Assembly: GCA_004297445.1 (NCBI GenBank)
Contig: SCUK01000082.1
Location: forward strand, 1-36,334
Source: Anaerolineae bacterium
GTDB taxonomy: Bacteria; Chloroflexota; Anaerolineae; Anaerolineales; UBA11579
Direction of reading: 5' to 3'
DNA length: 36,334 bases
A program made the position numbers and the translations under genes. Under the pieces are notes generated by a model that worked only from the letters and a program-made list of their open reading frames with translations, was not told the DNA's origin and did not search any database. Positions 23,398 to 31,514 of this stretch are shown here, piece by piece; within the stretch, counting starts at the first letter, position 1; each line of letters opens with the position of its first letter.

Positions 23398-25755
23398 ATG
23401 ACCACCCGTTATTTCGGCCAGCGCATCAAACGCAACGAAGACCCGCGCCTGCTCACCGGCCAGGCCTTGTTTGTTGATGACGTGAATTTTCCTGACCTGC
23501 TGCATGTGGCCTTCGTGCGCAGCCCGTACGCGCATGCGCGCATCAAGCGTATTGACACCAGCCGCGCCCTGCAACGGCCGGGCGTGGTGGCCGTGTATAC
23601 TGCCGCCGATCTGGGCGAGTACTGGCGGGTGGGTCCCCTGCTGGTATCGCCTCCGCCGGTAAAGGACATCGTTTTCAATGAACGCACCCAGCCCATCCTG
23701 GCAAAGGACAAGGTGCGCCATGTGGGTGAAGGCGTGGTTGCCGTGGTGGCGAAAAGCCGCTACATTGCCGAAGATGCAGTTGGCGATGTGGTGGTGGACT
23801 ACGAGCCGCTGCCGGTGAACACCGATGTACGCAAGACGCTGGAAACCGGGGCCGCCCTGCTGCACGAAGACCTTGACCAGAACCTGGCGGCGCACGTCAT
23901 CCAGCACAAGGGCGATTGGGAAAAGGCGAAGGCCGCGGCGGACGTGGTCATCACGCGTGAGTTCTGGTACGACCGGGGCACCGCGGCGGCAATGGAAAAC
24001 CGTGGCGTGGTAGCGCAGTGGGATGGCCGCTTTCAGAAACTCACGATTTGGGATACGACTCAGGCGCCGGTGGTCATCCGCAATGGCATGGCGGGGATGC
24101 TGGGACTGTCCGAGAGCCAGGTGCGGGTGATTGCCCCGTTCATTGGTGGCGGCTTTGGCCCCAAAATCATGATGTTCTATCCCGAAGAGATGCTCATCCC
24201 CTGGCTGGCGATGAAACTGAATCACCCCGTCAAGTGGATTGAAGACCGCTCCGAGAACTTCTACACCACCACACAGGAACGCGGCCAGTGGCACGAGAGC
24301 GCGATGGCGCTGACGAAGGATGGCAAAATCCTGGGAGTCAGGGACGTGTTCTGGCATGACAGCGGCGCGTATGACCCCTATGGGCTGACAGTGCCCATCA
24401 ACACCCAATGCACCCTGCTGGGCATGTACGACGTGCCCAATTACTACACCGAATTCAAGGCGGTATTCACCAACAAACCCATCGTTACCCCCTACCGGGG
24501 CGCGGGGCGCCAGCACGGCGTGTTCGTGATGGAGCGCCTGCTGGACGCGGCGGCGGCAGAGCTGGGGCTGGACAAGACGGTGATACGCGGCCGGAATTTC
24601 CTCACGCCGGACCAGTTCCCGCACAATCACAAAATCATCTACCAGGACTTCACCGAACTGACCTACGACAGCGGGGACTATGCGCCGATATTGGCGAAGG
24701 CCAAAGAGATGATCGGCTACGACGAGTTTTACAAGACGTTGAAACCTAAGGCGGAGAAGGAAGGCAAACTGCTCGGCCTGGGGCTGGTGTGTTATGTGGA
24801 AGGCACGGGCATCGGGCCATACGAAGGGGCGCGGGTGCAAATACAGGCCAACGGGCGCGTAAGCGTTGCCACCGGCGTGGGGACACAGGGCCAGGGGCAT
24901 TTCACCTCGTTTGCGCAGGTGGTGGCCGACCAGGTGGGGACGCCGCCGGATGAGATTGACGTGATTACTGGCGATACCGACCAGTTCCACTGGGGCGTGG
25001 GCACGTTTGCCAGCCGTGGCGCGGTGGTGGCCGGCAATGCCATCAATGCAGCAGCCAAGCGGGTGCGCCAGCGCATCCTGGACCTGGCGAGTGAAGAGTT
25101 CAAGGTGCCGCCGGAAGACCTGGAAATCGGCAACGGGCGGGTGTGCGTGATTGGCGACCCGGAGAAGACGATGCTGCTGGGCGACCTGGCGAACAAAGCC
25201 AACCCATTGCGCGGCGCGGTCAAGTCCGGCACGCAGCCGGGTCTGGAAGCCACCGACTATTTTGGTCCGACGATGGGCGCGACGGCGGCCGGGGCACATG
25301 CCATGATCCTTCAAATTGACCCCGAGACGATGATGGTCGAGGTCAAGCGCTACATTGTGGTACATGACTGCGGCAAGGTCATTAACCCGCTCATCCTGGA
25401 TGGGCAGGTGCATGGCGGCGTGGCGCAGGGACTCGGCAATGCGTTCTATGAAGAACTGGTATTCGATGAGCAGGGGCAATTGCTCAACGCGTCGTTCATG
25501 GACTACCTGCTGCCGACGGCGCTGGATGTGCCGCGTATCGAGGTCGGTCACCACGAAACGCCTTCGCCGCTGAACGAGTTGGGCATTAAGGGCGCGGGGG
25601 AGGCCGGGGCCATCCCGGCGGCGTCGCTGTTCGTGCAAGCCGTGGAGGATGCCCTGGCTACCGGCGGCATCCGGCTGGAAATCACGGAAATCCCGCTCAG
25701 CCCGAAGCGCCTGTGGGAACTGGTGGAGGCCCGAAACGCCGGAAACGGCGCATGA
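23398..25755 (+). CDS. Molybdenum hydroxylase Mo-cofactor (large) subunit
   Basis: The 785-residue protein is of the xanthine dehydrogenase/CoxL superfamily, with a strong site GAGGAGG before the ATG. The Mo-pterin loop is FIGGGFGPKI (249-257); the substrate-channel motif is PYRGAGR (365-371), the form typical of non-CO 'form II' proteins, not the AYxCSFR of CO dehydrogenase. The catalytic Glu is E735 in GAGEAG. It hydroxylates a carbon next to nitrogen in an aromatic or aldehyde substrate with water as oxygen source. Its FAD and FeS partners are encoded 5 kb upstream in the same operon. Nucleobase or other N-heterocycle oxidation fits the neighbours; the substrate is not proven. Confidence 0.92.
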   Translation: MTTRYFGQRIKRNEDPRLLTGQALFVDDVNFPDLLHVAFVRSPYAHARIKRIDTSRALQRPGVVAVYTAADLGEYWRVGPLLVSPPPVKDIVFNERTQPILAKDKVRHVGEGVVAVVAKSRYIAEDAVGDVVVDYEPLPVNTDVRKTLETGAALLHEDLDQNLAAHVIQHKGDWEKAKAAADVVITREFWYDRGTAAAMENRGVVAQWDGRFQKLTIWDTTQAPVVIRNGMAGMLGLSESQVRVIAPFIGGGFGPKIMMFYPEEMLIPWLAMKLNHPVKWIEDRSENFYTTTQERGQWHESAMALTKDGKILGVRDVFWHDSGAYDPYGLTVPINTQCTLLGMYDVPNYYTEFKAVFTNKPIVTPYRGAGRQHGVFVMERLLDAAAAELGLDKTVIRGRNFLTPDQFPHNHKIIYQDFTELTYDSGDYAPILAKAKEMIGYDEFYKTLKPKAEKEGKLLGLGLVCYVEGTGIGPYEGARVQIQANGRVSVATGVGTQGQGHFTSFAQVVADQVGTPPDEIDVITGDTDQFHWGVGTFASRGAVVAGNAINAAAKRVRQRILDLASEEFKVPPEDLEIGNGRVCVIGDPEKTMLLGDLANKANPLRGAVKSGTQPGLEATDYFGPTMGATAAGAHAMILQIDPETMMVEVKRYIVVHDCGKVINPLILDGQVHGGVAQGLGNAFYEELVFDEQGQLLNASFMDYLLPTALDVPRIEVGHHETPSPLNELGIKGAGEAGAIPAASLFVQAVEDALATGGIRLEITEIPLSPKRLWELVEARNAGNGA

Positions 25756-26972
25756 GCGAATTTGACCTGCTGATTCGCAATGGACAATTGCGCGGCAATC
25801 CGCCGGGGGAACTGACGGACATCGGCATCACCGGCGGGAAAATCACCACCATCCAGCGCGCCCTGCCCGGAACTGCGGCAGCGGAAGTGGACGCCCGCGG
25901 CGGGCTGGTGACCGAGTCGTTCGTTAACGCCCATCTGCATCTGGATAAGGTTAATAGCCTGAGCCGCATGGATGAACTCGCCATGCAGGATTACCACGGC
26001 GGCGATATGGGCAAGGCAATGAACGCCATCGAACTGGCGGCGCGGGTGAAAGATGAGTATGCGCTGGAATGGATTCTGCCGAATGTACGGCGTGCCATCT
26101 GGCTGGCGGCCAGGCACGGCAACCTGCACATCCGGGCGTTTGCAGACGTGGACAACAAGGCCAGGCTGGTTGGCGTGGAAGCCCTGCTGACGATCAAAGA
26201 AGAATTCAAAGAGATAGTGGATGTGCAGGTGGTGGCCTTCCCGCAGGACGGCGTGGTACGCGAACCGGGCGCGGCCAAGCTCGTGCGTGAAGCAATGAGG
26301 ATGGGCGCAGATGTGGTGGGCGGCATCCCATGGATCGAGTTTACGGATGCCGACGCGCAGGCGCATGTGGACGCAATGTTCGACATCGCTGCCGAGTTTG
26401 ACAAGCCGGTTTCCATGCTGGTGGATGATGCCGGAGACGCAACCCTGCGCACCACTGAGATGATGGCGGTGCGGGCAATTAAGCAAGGCTGGCAGGGGCG
26501 TGTCCTTGCGCACCACGCCCGGGCGATGGCGCTTTACCCCAAACCGTATTTGCAGAAGTTAATCGCCCTGCTTAAGAGGGCAGATATGTATGTGGTCAGC
26601 GACCCGCACACCGGCCCACTGCACGCGCGGGTGAAGGAACTGCTACAAGAAGGTGCCGGCGTGTGCCTGGGGCAGGATGATATTTCGGACGCGTATTATC
26701 CTTACGGGCGCAACAACATGCTGGAAGTGGCGTTCCTTGCCTCGCACCTGCTGTGGATGACGACGCGGGCGGAGATGGAAACGCTGTATGACCTGGTGAC
26801 CACCGAAGCCGGCCGGGCGATTGGGCTGACGGACCACCGGTTGGAAACAGGCGCGCCTGCCAATCTTGTCGTTCTCGGCGCGCCGGACGTGCTGGAAGCG
26901 CTGCGCGACCATGCCGCCCCGGCCTGCGTGGTGAGCCACGGCCGGGTGGTCCGGGCGCCGGAGCAGAATTGA
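25752..26972 (+). CDS. Cytosine-deaminase-like amidohydrolase with altered metal site
   Basis: The 406-residue protein overlaps the Mo-subunit stop by 4 bases (ATGA). The fold follows E. coli CodA: H61 and H63 in HLHLD, H245 in LAHHARAMALYP and D299 in LGQDDISDAYYPYG. At the CodA HCDE segment this protein has LVDDAG, so the metal ligand His214 aligns with Leu213 and catalytic Glu217 with Asp216 (ungapped alignment from memory). It may use a different metal arrangement, a different reaction (cyclic amide opening instead of deamination) or be inactive. The DUF2877 gene overlaps its end. Confidence 0.85.
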   Translation: MSEFDLLIRNGQLRGNPPGELTDIGITGGKITTIQRALPGTAAAEVDARGGLVTESFVNAHLHLDKVNSLSRMDELAMQDYHGGDMGKAMNAIELAARVKDEYALEWILPNVRRAIWLAARHGNLHIRAFADVDNKARLVGVEALLTIKEEFKEIVDVQVVAFPQDGVVREPGAAKLVREAMRMGADVVGGIPWIEFTDADAQAHVDAMFDIAAEFDKPVSMLVDDAGDATLRTTEMMAVRAIKQGWQGRVLAHHARAMALYPKPYLQKLIALLKRADMYVVSDPHTGPLHARVKELLQEGAGVCLGQDDISDAYYPYGRNNMLEVAFLASHLLWMTTRAEMETLYDLVTTEAGRAIGLTDHRLETGAPANLVVLGAPDVLEALRDHAAPACVVSHGRVVRAPEQN

Positions 26973-27820
26973 AGGCGGTGGAGGCCATCTCGCTCTCCCC
27001 TGCTGCGCGTGAGTGGCTGGCGGAGGGCGGCGAAGCCCGGGTGCTGCACGTTTTCCGACCCGCATGCAATCTTGTCAATACAGAAGGCCGGGTTCTTTCG
27101 CTTGTGTCGCCCAAACTGGGGAATGGACCATTTGCGGCTGTTTTGGATTATGACGATTTCGAGCACGACATCTCAGCTGAATCGCGCGTGATGATGCAGG
27201 GAGACCGCCTCGTCCTCGGACATCTCGAAATGTATTTTGGTGGGGCGGTGAACTGGAATCCGCGCCCCGATTGGGATACACTTTCGAAGACTATGCGTGC
27301 ACATACGAGAAGTGGCTATACGCAGTCTATTGAAGCACTGCTGGCTGCCGAGGCGCCGTCAGACAGCCTGGCGGCGTTGCTGTTTGGCTCCAGCGACTCC
27401 CCTAACGGGTCCATCGCTGGCCGTGCCCGCTCAGGCATCGAGGAACTAAGCGAAGAAACTACTCGCCTGACTGGCGCGGAGACTCTCGCGGGGCTTGGGC
27501 CCGGACTCACCCCGGCCGGCGATGATTTCCTGGTCGGGTTCATGCTGGCGGCCTGGTACTGCAATCCGAATTCGGCGGAGGACTTCTGCCAGCCCCTGGC
27601 GGCGGCGGCCGCCCCACGTACCACAACCCTTTCGCGCGCCTGGTTGGGGGCCACGGCACGCGGTCAGGCGGGTGAACCCTGGCATCGATTCCTCGACACA
27701 CTGTCCGGTGAAAACGAAGCAGACGTGATCGCGGCAGCACGCGCCATCCTGCCCACCGGCCATACGTCCGGAGCGGATGCACTGGCGGGGTTTGTGTTTG
27801 GATTCGAGCGGTTGGAATGA
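26969..27820 (+). CDS. DUF2877 protein (YlbF/AllH-like carbamoyltransferase subunit)
   Basis: The 283-residue protein from a TTG start overlaps the amidohydrolase stop by 4 bases. DUF2877 landmarks are GLGPGLTPAGDDFLVGFMLA (about 171-190), TTLSRAWLGATARGQAGEP and a C-terminal GHTSGADALAGFVFGF. E. coli YlbF (AllH, about 271 residues) is the third subunit of oxamate carbamoyltransferase with FdrA and YlbE. Here it is about 4.4 kb away from the DUF1116 gene but in the same tight operon. Confidence 0.87.
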   Translation: MKAVEAISLSPAAREWLAEGGEARVLHVFRPACNLVNTEGRVLSLVSPKLGNGPFAAVLDYDDFEHDISAESRVMMQGDRLVLGHLEMYFGGAVNWNPRPDWDTLSKTMRAHTRSGYTQSIEALLAAEAPSDSLAALLFGSSDSPNGSIAGRARSGIEELSEETTRLTGAETLAGLGPGLTPAGDDFLVGFMLAAWYCNPNSAEDFCQPLAAAAAPRTTTLSRAWLGATARGQAGEPWHRFLDTLSGENEADVIAAARAILPTGHTSGADALAGFVFGFERLE

Positions 27821-28683
27821 TTCTGGTCACCGGGGCTGGAGGGAAAACGGGGCTGGCTGTGTTGCGGGCACTGGCAAGGAGCAATCTGGCAGCGCGCGCG
27901 TTTACGCGTTCATCCACACAGGCGCAGGCCGCCGTGGCCGCGGGCGCGGCGGATTGCATCACCGGCGATCTGTTAAACAGCGCCCACCTGAAGGCCGCCA
28001 TGCAGGATGTTAATTCGCTGTACCTGATTGCGCCAAACGTGCACCCCCAGGAATTTGAAATCTGCCTGGGAGCGCTCAATTCGGCCAAGGCTGCCGGGGT
28101 GGAACGGGTCGTTTACCATTCGGTGCTGCACCCTCAGATTACATCCATGCCCCACCACTGGAAAAAACTGCAGGTAGAAGAGGCACTGATTGAATCCGGG
28201 CTGGGTTTTGCCATCCTGCAACCCGCGGCTTATATGCAGAATGTGCTGGCGCATCTGGCGGTGGTTCGAAAAACCGGGCGACTGGAAGTGCCTTACAGCC
28301 CGGAGACGCGGCACAGCCTGGTTGATCTGGAGGACGTGGCAGAAGCCGCCGCTGAAATGCTTACGGGTACATTTTATTCCGGTGGAATTTATGAACTGGC
28401 CGGCCCGGAGATGTAAAATCACTACGACATCGCTGCCGCCTTTGCCGCTGCGCTGGAGCGCCCGGTGGAGGCCAAACAAATCACCGCCGAGGCATGGGGG
28501 GGGCGCAGCCCGGACCTGGACGAATACGCACGCAATGCGCTGCTGGCGATGTTCCAGCATTATGACCTGCACGGTTTGCGCGGCAGTTCCGTGGTCCTGC
28601 AAACGTTGTTACGCCGCAGCCCCCGAACGTTTACCGAAGCGCTGGCCCGCGCCCTGGAAACTGAGGAACCGGCCAAGAAATAG
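27817..28683 (+). pseudogene. NmrA-like NAD(P)-binding protein, interrupted by in-frame TAA
   Basis: The reading frame starts at ATG 27817, overlapping the DUF2877 stop. The N-terminal 199 residues hold the Rossmann motif VTGAGGKTG (5-13) and NmrA/quinone-reductase-2-like sequence up to YELAGPEM. A TAA at 28414-28416 then interrupts it. The same frame continues without shift as NHYDIAAAFAAALERPV to ALETEEPAKK, ending at 28683, which is the expected C-terminal part of this family (GPE-x-x-x-Y-x-x-I-A). One base change, for example TTA to TAA, explains it. It is either a recent nonsense mutation, a sequencing error or, less likely, a functional short form. Family members are NAD(P)H-dependent reductases or redox sensors. 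Confidence 0.8.
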
Positions 28684-28713
28684 AAAACGGGAGCCCTGAG
28701 GCTCCCGTTTTTT
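28684..28713. terminator. Bidirectional terminator between the catabolic operon and the permease gene
   Basis: AAAACGGGAGCC (28684-28695) pairs perfectly with GGCTCCCGTTTT (28700-28711) around a CTGA loop. T-runs flank it on both strands. It starts right after the TAG at 28681-28683 and lies 22 bases beyond the permease stop, so it serves both convergent transcripts. Confidence 0.92.
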
Positions 28714-28735
28714 GCTTAGTTCGAATTCCGTAACT

Positions 28736-30070
28736 TTACTTCTTGGGCGGGAAAATCTGGAACACGGCATTGAGCAGGATGCCCAGCACCGCGCCGGTGG
28801 CAATGGCCGGGAGGCCCTGCGGGAACAGGCCCTGCAGGAATGGGATGGGCAGGAAGCCGCCCGGATAGCCGATATTGCCGCCGATGCCAACCACCATGAT
28901 GGTGGCACCGACCGCCAGTTGGCGCGGGTCGAACATGCTGACCTTGTTCTCAATCATCAGCGCGATGCCCTGCATACCGATGACGCCGAACAGGTAGATG
29001 GCCAGACCGCCGGAGACTGCGAGGGGCATGGAGTTGACCACGGCCGCCAGGGTGCCGATGAAGCCCAGCAGCGCCGCAATCACGCCAGCCGCGATGAGCA
29101 CGGGGCCGGAGTAGTTGCGGGTGATGGCCATCAGCGAGTTGTTTTCGCCATAGTTGGTGCCTGCGGTTGAGCCAAACATGCCTTTCAGGAAGTCATCCAA
29201 ACCATCGAGAATCAGGTTGAAGCCGATGTACTGGTCCAGCTCGTATTTCTCGCGGCCGAGGTCTTCCGCCACGCGGTCCACATACAGGCTGATCTGGTAC
29301 AGGTGGGCAGTGGATTCAGGGATGGTGGCCAGCGCCATGACCGCAACGCTGAAAATGGCCGTAACGACCAGGTCGCCACTGAAGTTGGGCAATGTGAAGT
29401 GAGGGATGTCAATGAACGGAGCGCTGGTGATGGCCGCAAAGTCCACCAGGCCCATCGCCGCCGCAACTACGTAGCCTGTCAGGCCGCCCAGCAAGACCGG
29501 GAGCATGCCGATGAAGCCACGATTCTGGAGATACACCGAAAGCATGATGGTCACCACAAGCGTCAGGATGGCGATGCCCCAGTGAGCCGCGGCAAGATTG
29601 AGGGCGGCGAAGCCGAGGCCGAAGCCGATGACGGTGGCCACAGAGCCGGTAACGACCGGGGGCAACACCTTATCCAGCGCGGCCTTGCCGACGCGGCGGA
29701 TAATCAAACCGATGATGATATTGAACACGCCGGTGGCGAGAATGCCGGCCTGAATCGTGCCGATGATTTCATCCGAAGCCGGGCCGCTGAACGGCGCGGC
29801 AGTGTTAATCGCCTGATAGGCCGCGATGTACGAGAAGGACGAGCCGTACCAGAGCGGGATGAACTTACCGATACGCCACTTGGACAGCAGCAGCGCCACG
29901 ATGGTGGATATGCCGGACATGAACAGAACGGTGCTGACGTGAAAGCCGGTGAAGGCTGCCACGAACACCGTGGCCGGGAACATGGTCAGGACATGCTGAA
30001 ACCCCAGAAGAATCATCTGCCCCATCGGGGGTTTATCGTTGGGCAAATAGCCCATCATCTTGTTGGACAT
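28736..30070 (-). CDS. NCS2 (NAT) family nucleobase:cation symporter, UraA-like
   Basis: The 444-residue membrane protein has about 14 hydrophobic segments and an AGAGGAG-type site before the ATG. It carries UraA-like signatures: FQHVLTMFPATV in TM1, ATIPESTAHLYQIS and GSTAGTNYGENNSLMAITR, matching the PE...H and TYGEN substrate-binding motifs of uracil transporters. The xanthine-type permeases differ at these sites, so a pyrimidine or related small heterocycle is favoured. Transcription converges on the catabolic operon and diverges from the CoA-transferase. Uptake of the operon's substrate is the likely role. Confidence 0.9.
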   Translation of the reverse strand: MSNKMMGYLPNDKPPMGQMILLGFQHVLTMFPATVFVAAFTGFHVSTVLFMSGISTIVALLLSKWRIGKFIPLWYGSSFSYIAAYQAINTAAPFSGPASDEIIGTIQAGILATGVFNIIIGLIIRRVGKAALDKVLPPVVTGSVATVIGFGLGFAALNLAAAHWGIAILTLVVTIMLSVYLQNRGFIGMLPVLLGGLTGYVVAAAMGLVDFAAITSAPFIDIPHFTLPNFSGDLVVTAIFSVAVMALATIPESTAHLYQISLYVDRVAEDLGREKYELDQYIGFNLILDGLDDFLKGMFGSTAGTNYGENNSLMAITRNYSGPVLIAAGVIAALLGFIGTLAAVVNSMPLAVSGGLAIYLFGVIGMQGIALMIENKVSMFDPRQLAVGATIMVVGIGGNIGYPGGFLPIPFLQGLFPQGLPAIATGAVLGILLNAVFQIFPPKK

Positions 30071-30294
30071 GGGTTCTCCTCTTACCTACGTCTGGTGAAT
30101 AAAAGATGAATAGACTTGCGGGAGACTACGGTCGGCAAAGTTGGCGGCGAGGCACCTCCTGGAACGGTCAGCAGGTTGTCATACAATTAGTACTTTGGTC
30201 ATATTAACCCGAAATTGGGTAAAAAGATACTGCCGTCCGGGCCGATTTTCAGTACATTCCAGGATGGTAAGATTGCCGTCAAAGGAGTACAACC
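30071..30294. promoter_or_regulatory. Divergent control region, permease / CoA-transferase
   Basis: This 224-base region is AT-richer in its middle. On the plus strand TTGTCA (30176-30181) with TCATAT (30199-30204), spacing 17, is a possible promoter. Just beyond it is a dyad, TTAACCC (30204-30210) and GGGTAA (30217-30222), that could bind a shared regulator. AAAGGAG lies 6 bases before the CoA-transferase ATG. No clear promoter is seen for the permease. Confidence 0.35.
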
Positions 30295-31497
30295 ATGCCC
30301 CAATCCCCCGCCCTCCTGCAAGGAATTCGCGTCATCGACCTCACCCGCGTGCTGGCCGGTCCCTACTGCACCATGATGCTGGGCGACCTGGGTGCGGATG
30401 TCATTAAAATCGAGTCCCCGGGCAAAGGCGACGATACCCGCGGCTGGGGACCGCCTTTCACGGAAGGCGGCGAATCGGCCTATTTCCTTTCGGCCAACCG
30501 CAACAAGCGCAGTATCACCCTCAACCTGAAGTCTGAAGCGGGGCTGAATGTACTTAGAGACCTGATTCGCGAAGGCGATGTGCTGGTAGAGAACTTCAAA
30601 ACGGGCACGCTGGAACGGCTGGGGCTTTCGTACAAAGAGATGCAAGCGTTACGGCCGGGCCTCATCTATTGCACCATCACCGGCTACGGGACGACCGGCC
30701 CGCTGGCAGACCTGCCAGGGTATGACTTCATCGCCCAGGCGCTGGGCGGCATGATGGCCATCACCGGGCCGGAAGACGGCGAGCCCTACCGGGTGGGCGT
30801 CGCAATCACCGACCTGATGACGGGAATATTTGCGTGCAACGCCATCCTGGCAGCGCTGTTCGCTCGCCAGCACACCGGCGCGGGGCAACGGATTGACATG
30901 GCGCTGTTGGATTCACAGGTTGCCACGCTTTCCTACGTCGCCAGCAATTACCTGGTGAGCAGGCATGAGCCAAAGCGGCTGGGCAATGCCCATCCCAACA
31001 TCGTGCCGTACCAATCGTTCAGGGCCAGTGACAAGTATTTCGCCGTGGCGGCCGGGAATGACGGCCAATGGGCCAAACTGACTGCGGCGATGGGCAAGCC
31101 GGAGTGGGCGACGGATGAACGCTTTGCCACCAACGCCGCCCGCGTGAAGAACCGTGAGGTCATTGTGCCTCTGCTGGCAGAGGCGTTTACCGCCCGACCC
31201 GCGGCCGAATGGATGGAAATTTTCGATGTTGCCGGAATACCGGCCGCGCCGATAAACAGCATCCGTGAGGTATTTGAACATGAGCAGGTGGTTGCGCGGG
31301 AACGGGTGCGGCACATCCCCCACCCCACCGCCGGGACGATTCCCCAAATCGCTTCGCCGATGAATTTTCCGGATGCGCCGCTGGCGATGCGCCTGCCACC
31401 GCCGCTGGTGGGGCAGCACAACGCAGAGGTCTTGGCGGAGGTGCTGGGTTACGGCGAGGACAAGATTGCGGCGTTGAGGGAAGATGGCCTGGTGTAA
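30295..31497 (+). CDS. Family III CoA-transferase (CaiB/BaiF)
   Basis: The 400-residue protein starts with VIDLTRVLAGPYCTMMLGDL and ADVIKIESPGKGDDTR, the CoA-binding signatures of the family. Catalytic Asp144 lies in LPGYDFIAQA, the Asp that forms the acyl-aspartyl anhydride. Other family sequence includes ANRNKRSITLNLKSEAG and GAGQRIDMALLDSQVA. The family moves CoA between carboxylic acids (oxalate, carnitine, succinate, benzylsuccinate and others). Next to a nucleobase-type permease and a ring-degrading operon, it may activate the final acid product. The substrate cannot be read from sequence. Confidence 0.92.
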   Translation: MPQSPALLQGIRVIDLTRVLAGPYCTMMLGDLGADVIKIESPGKGDDTRGWGPPFTEGGESAYFLSANRNKRSITLNLKSEAGLNVLRDLIREGDVLVENFKTGTLERLGLSYKEMQALRPGLIYCTITGYGTTGPLADLPGYDFIAQALGGMMAITGPEDGEPYRVGVAITDLMTGIFACNAILAALFARQHTGAGQRIDMALLDSQVATLSYVASNYLVSRHEPKRLGNAHPNIVPYQSFRASDKYFAVAAGNDGQWAKLTAAMGKPEWATDERFATNAARVKNREVIVPLLAEAFTARPAAEWMEIFDVAGIPAAPINSIREVFEHEQVVARERVRHIPHPTAGTIPQIASPMNFPDAPLAMRLPPPLVGQHNAEVLAEVLGYGEDKIAALREDGLV

Positions 31498-31514
31498 GGC
31501 ACTCGAGAACCACG

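Noticed and set aside
23188..25638. 816-codon minus-strand frame
   Set aside because: Lies exactly opposite the Mo subunit gene, which has full family motifs. The antisense product is His/Arg/Val-rich with no recognisable domain; such frames are common in high-GC genes.
23398..25755. Reading the Mo hydroxylase as an aerobic CO dehydrogenase
   Set aside because: The active-site motif is PYRGAGR and not AYxCSFR, and no coxDEFG genes are present.
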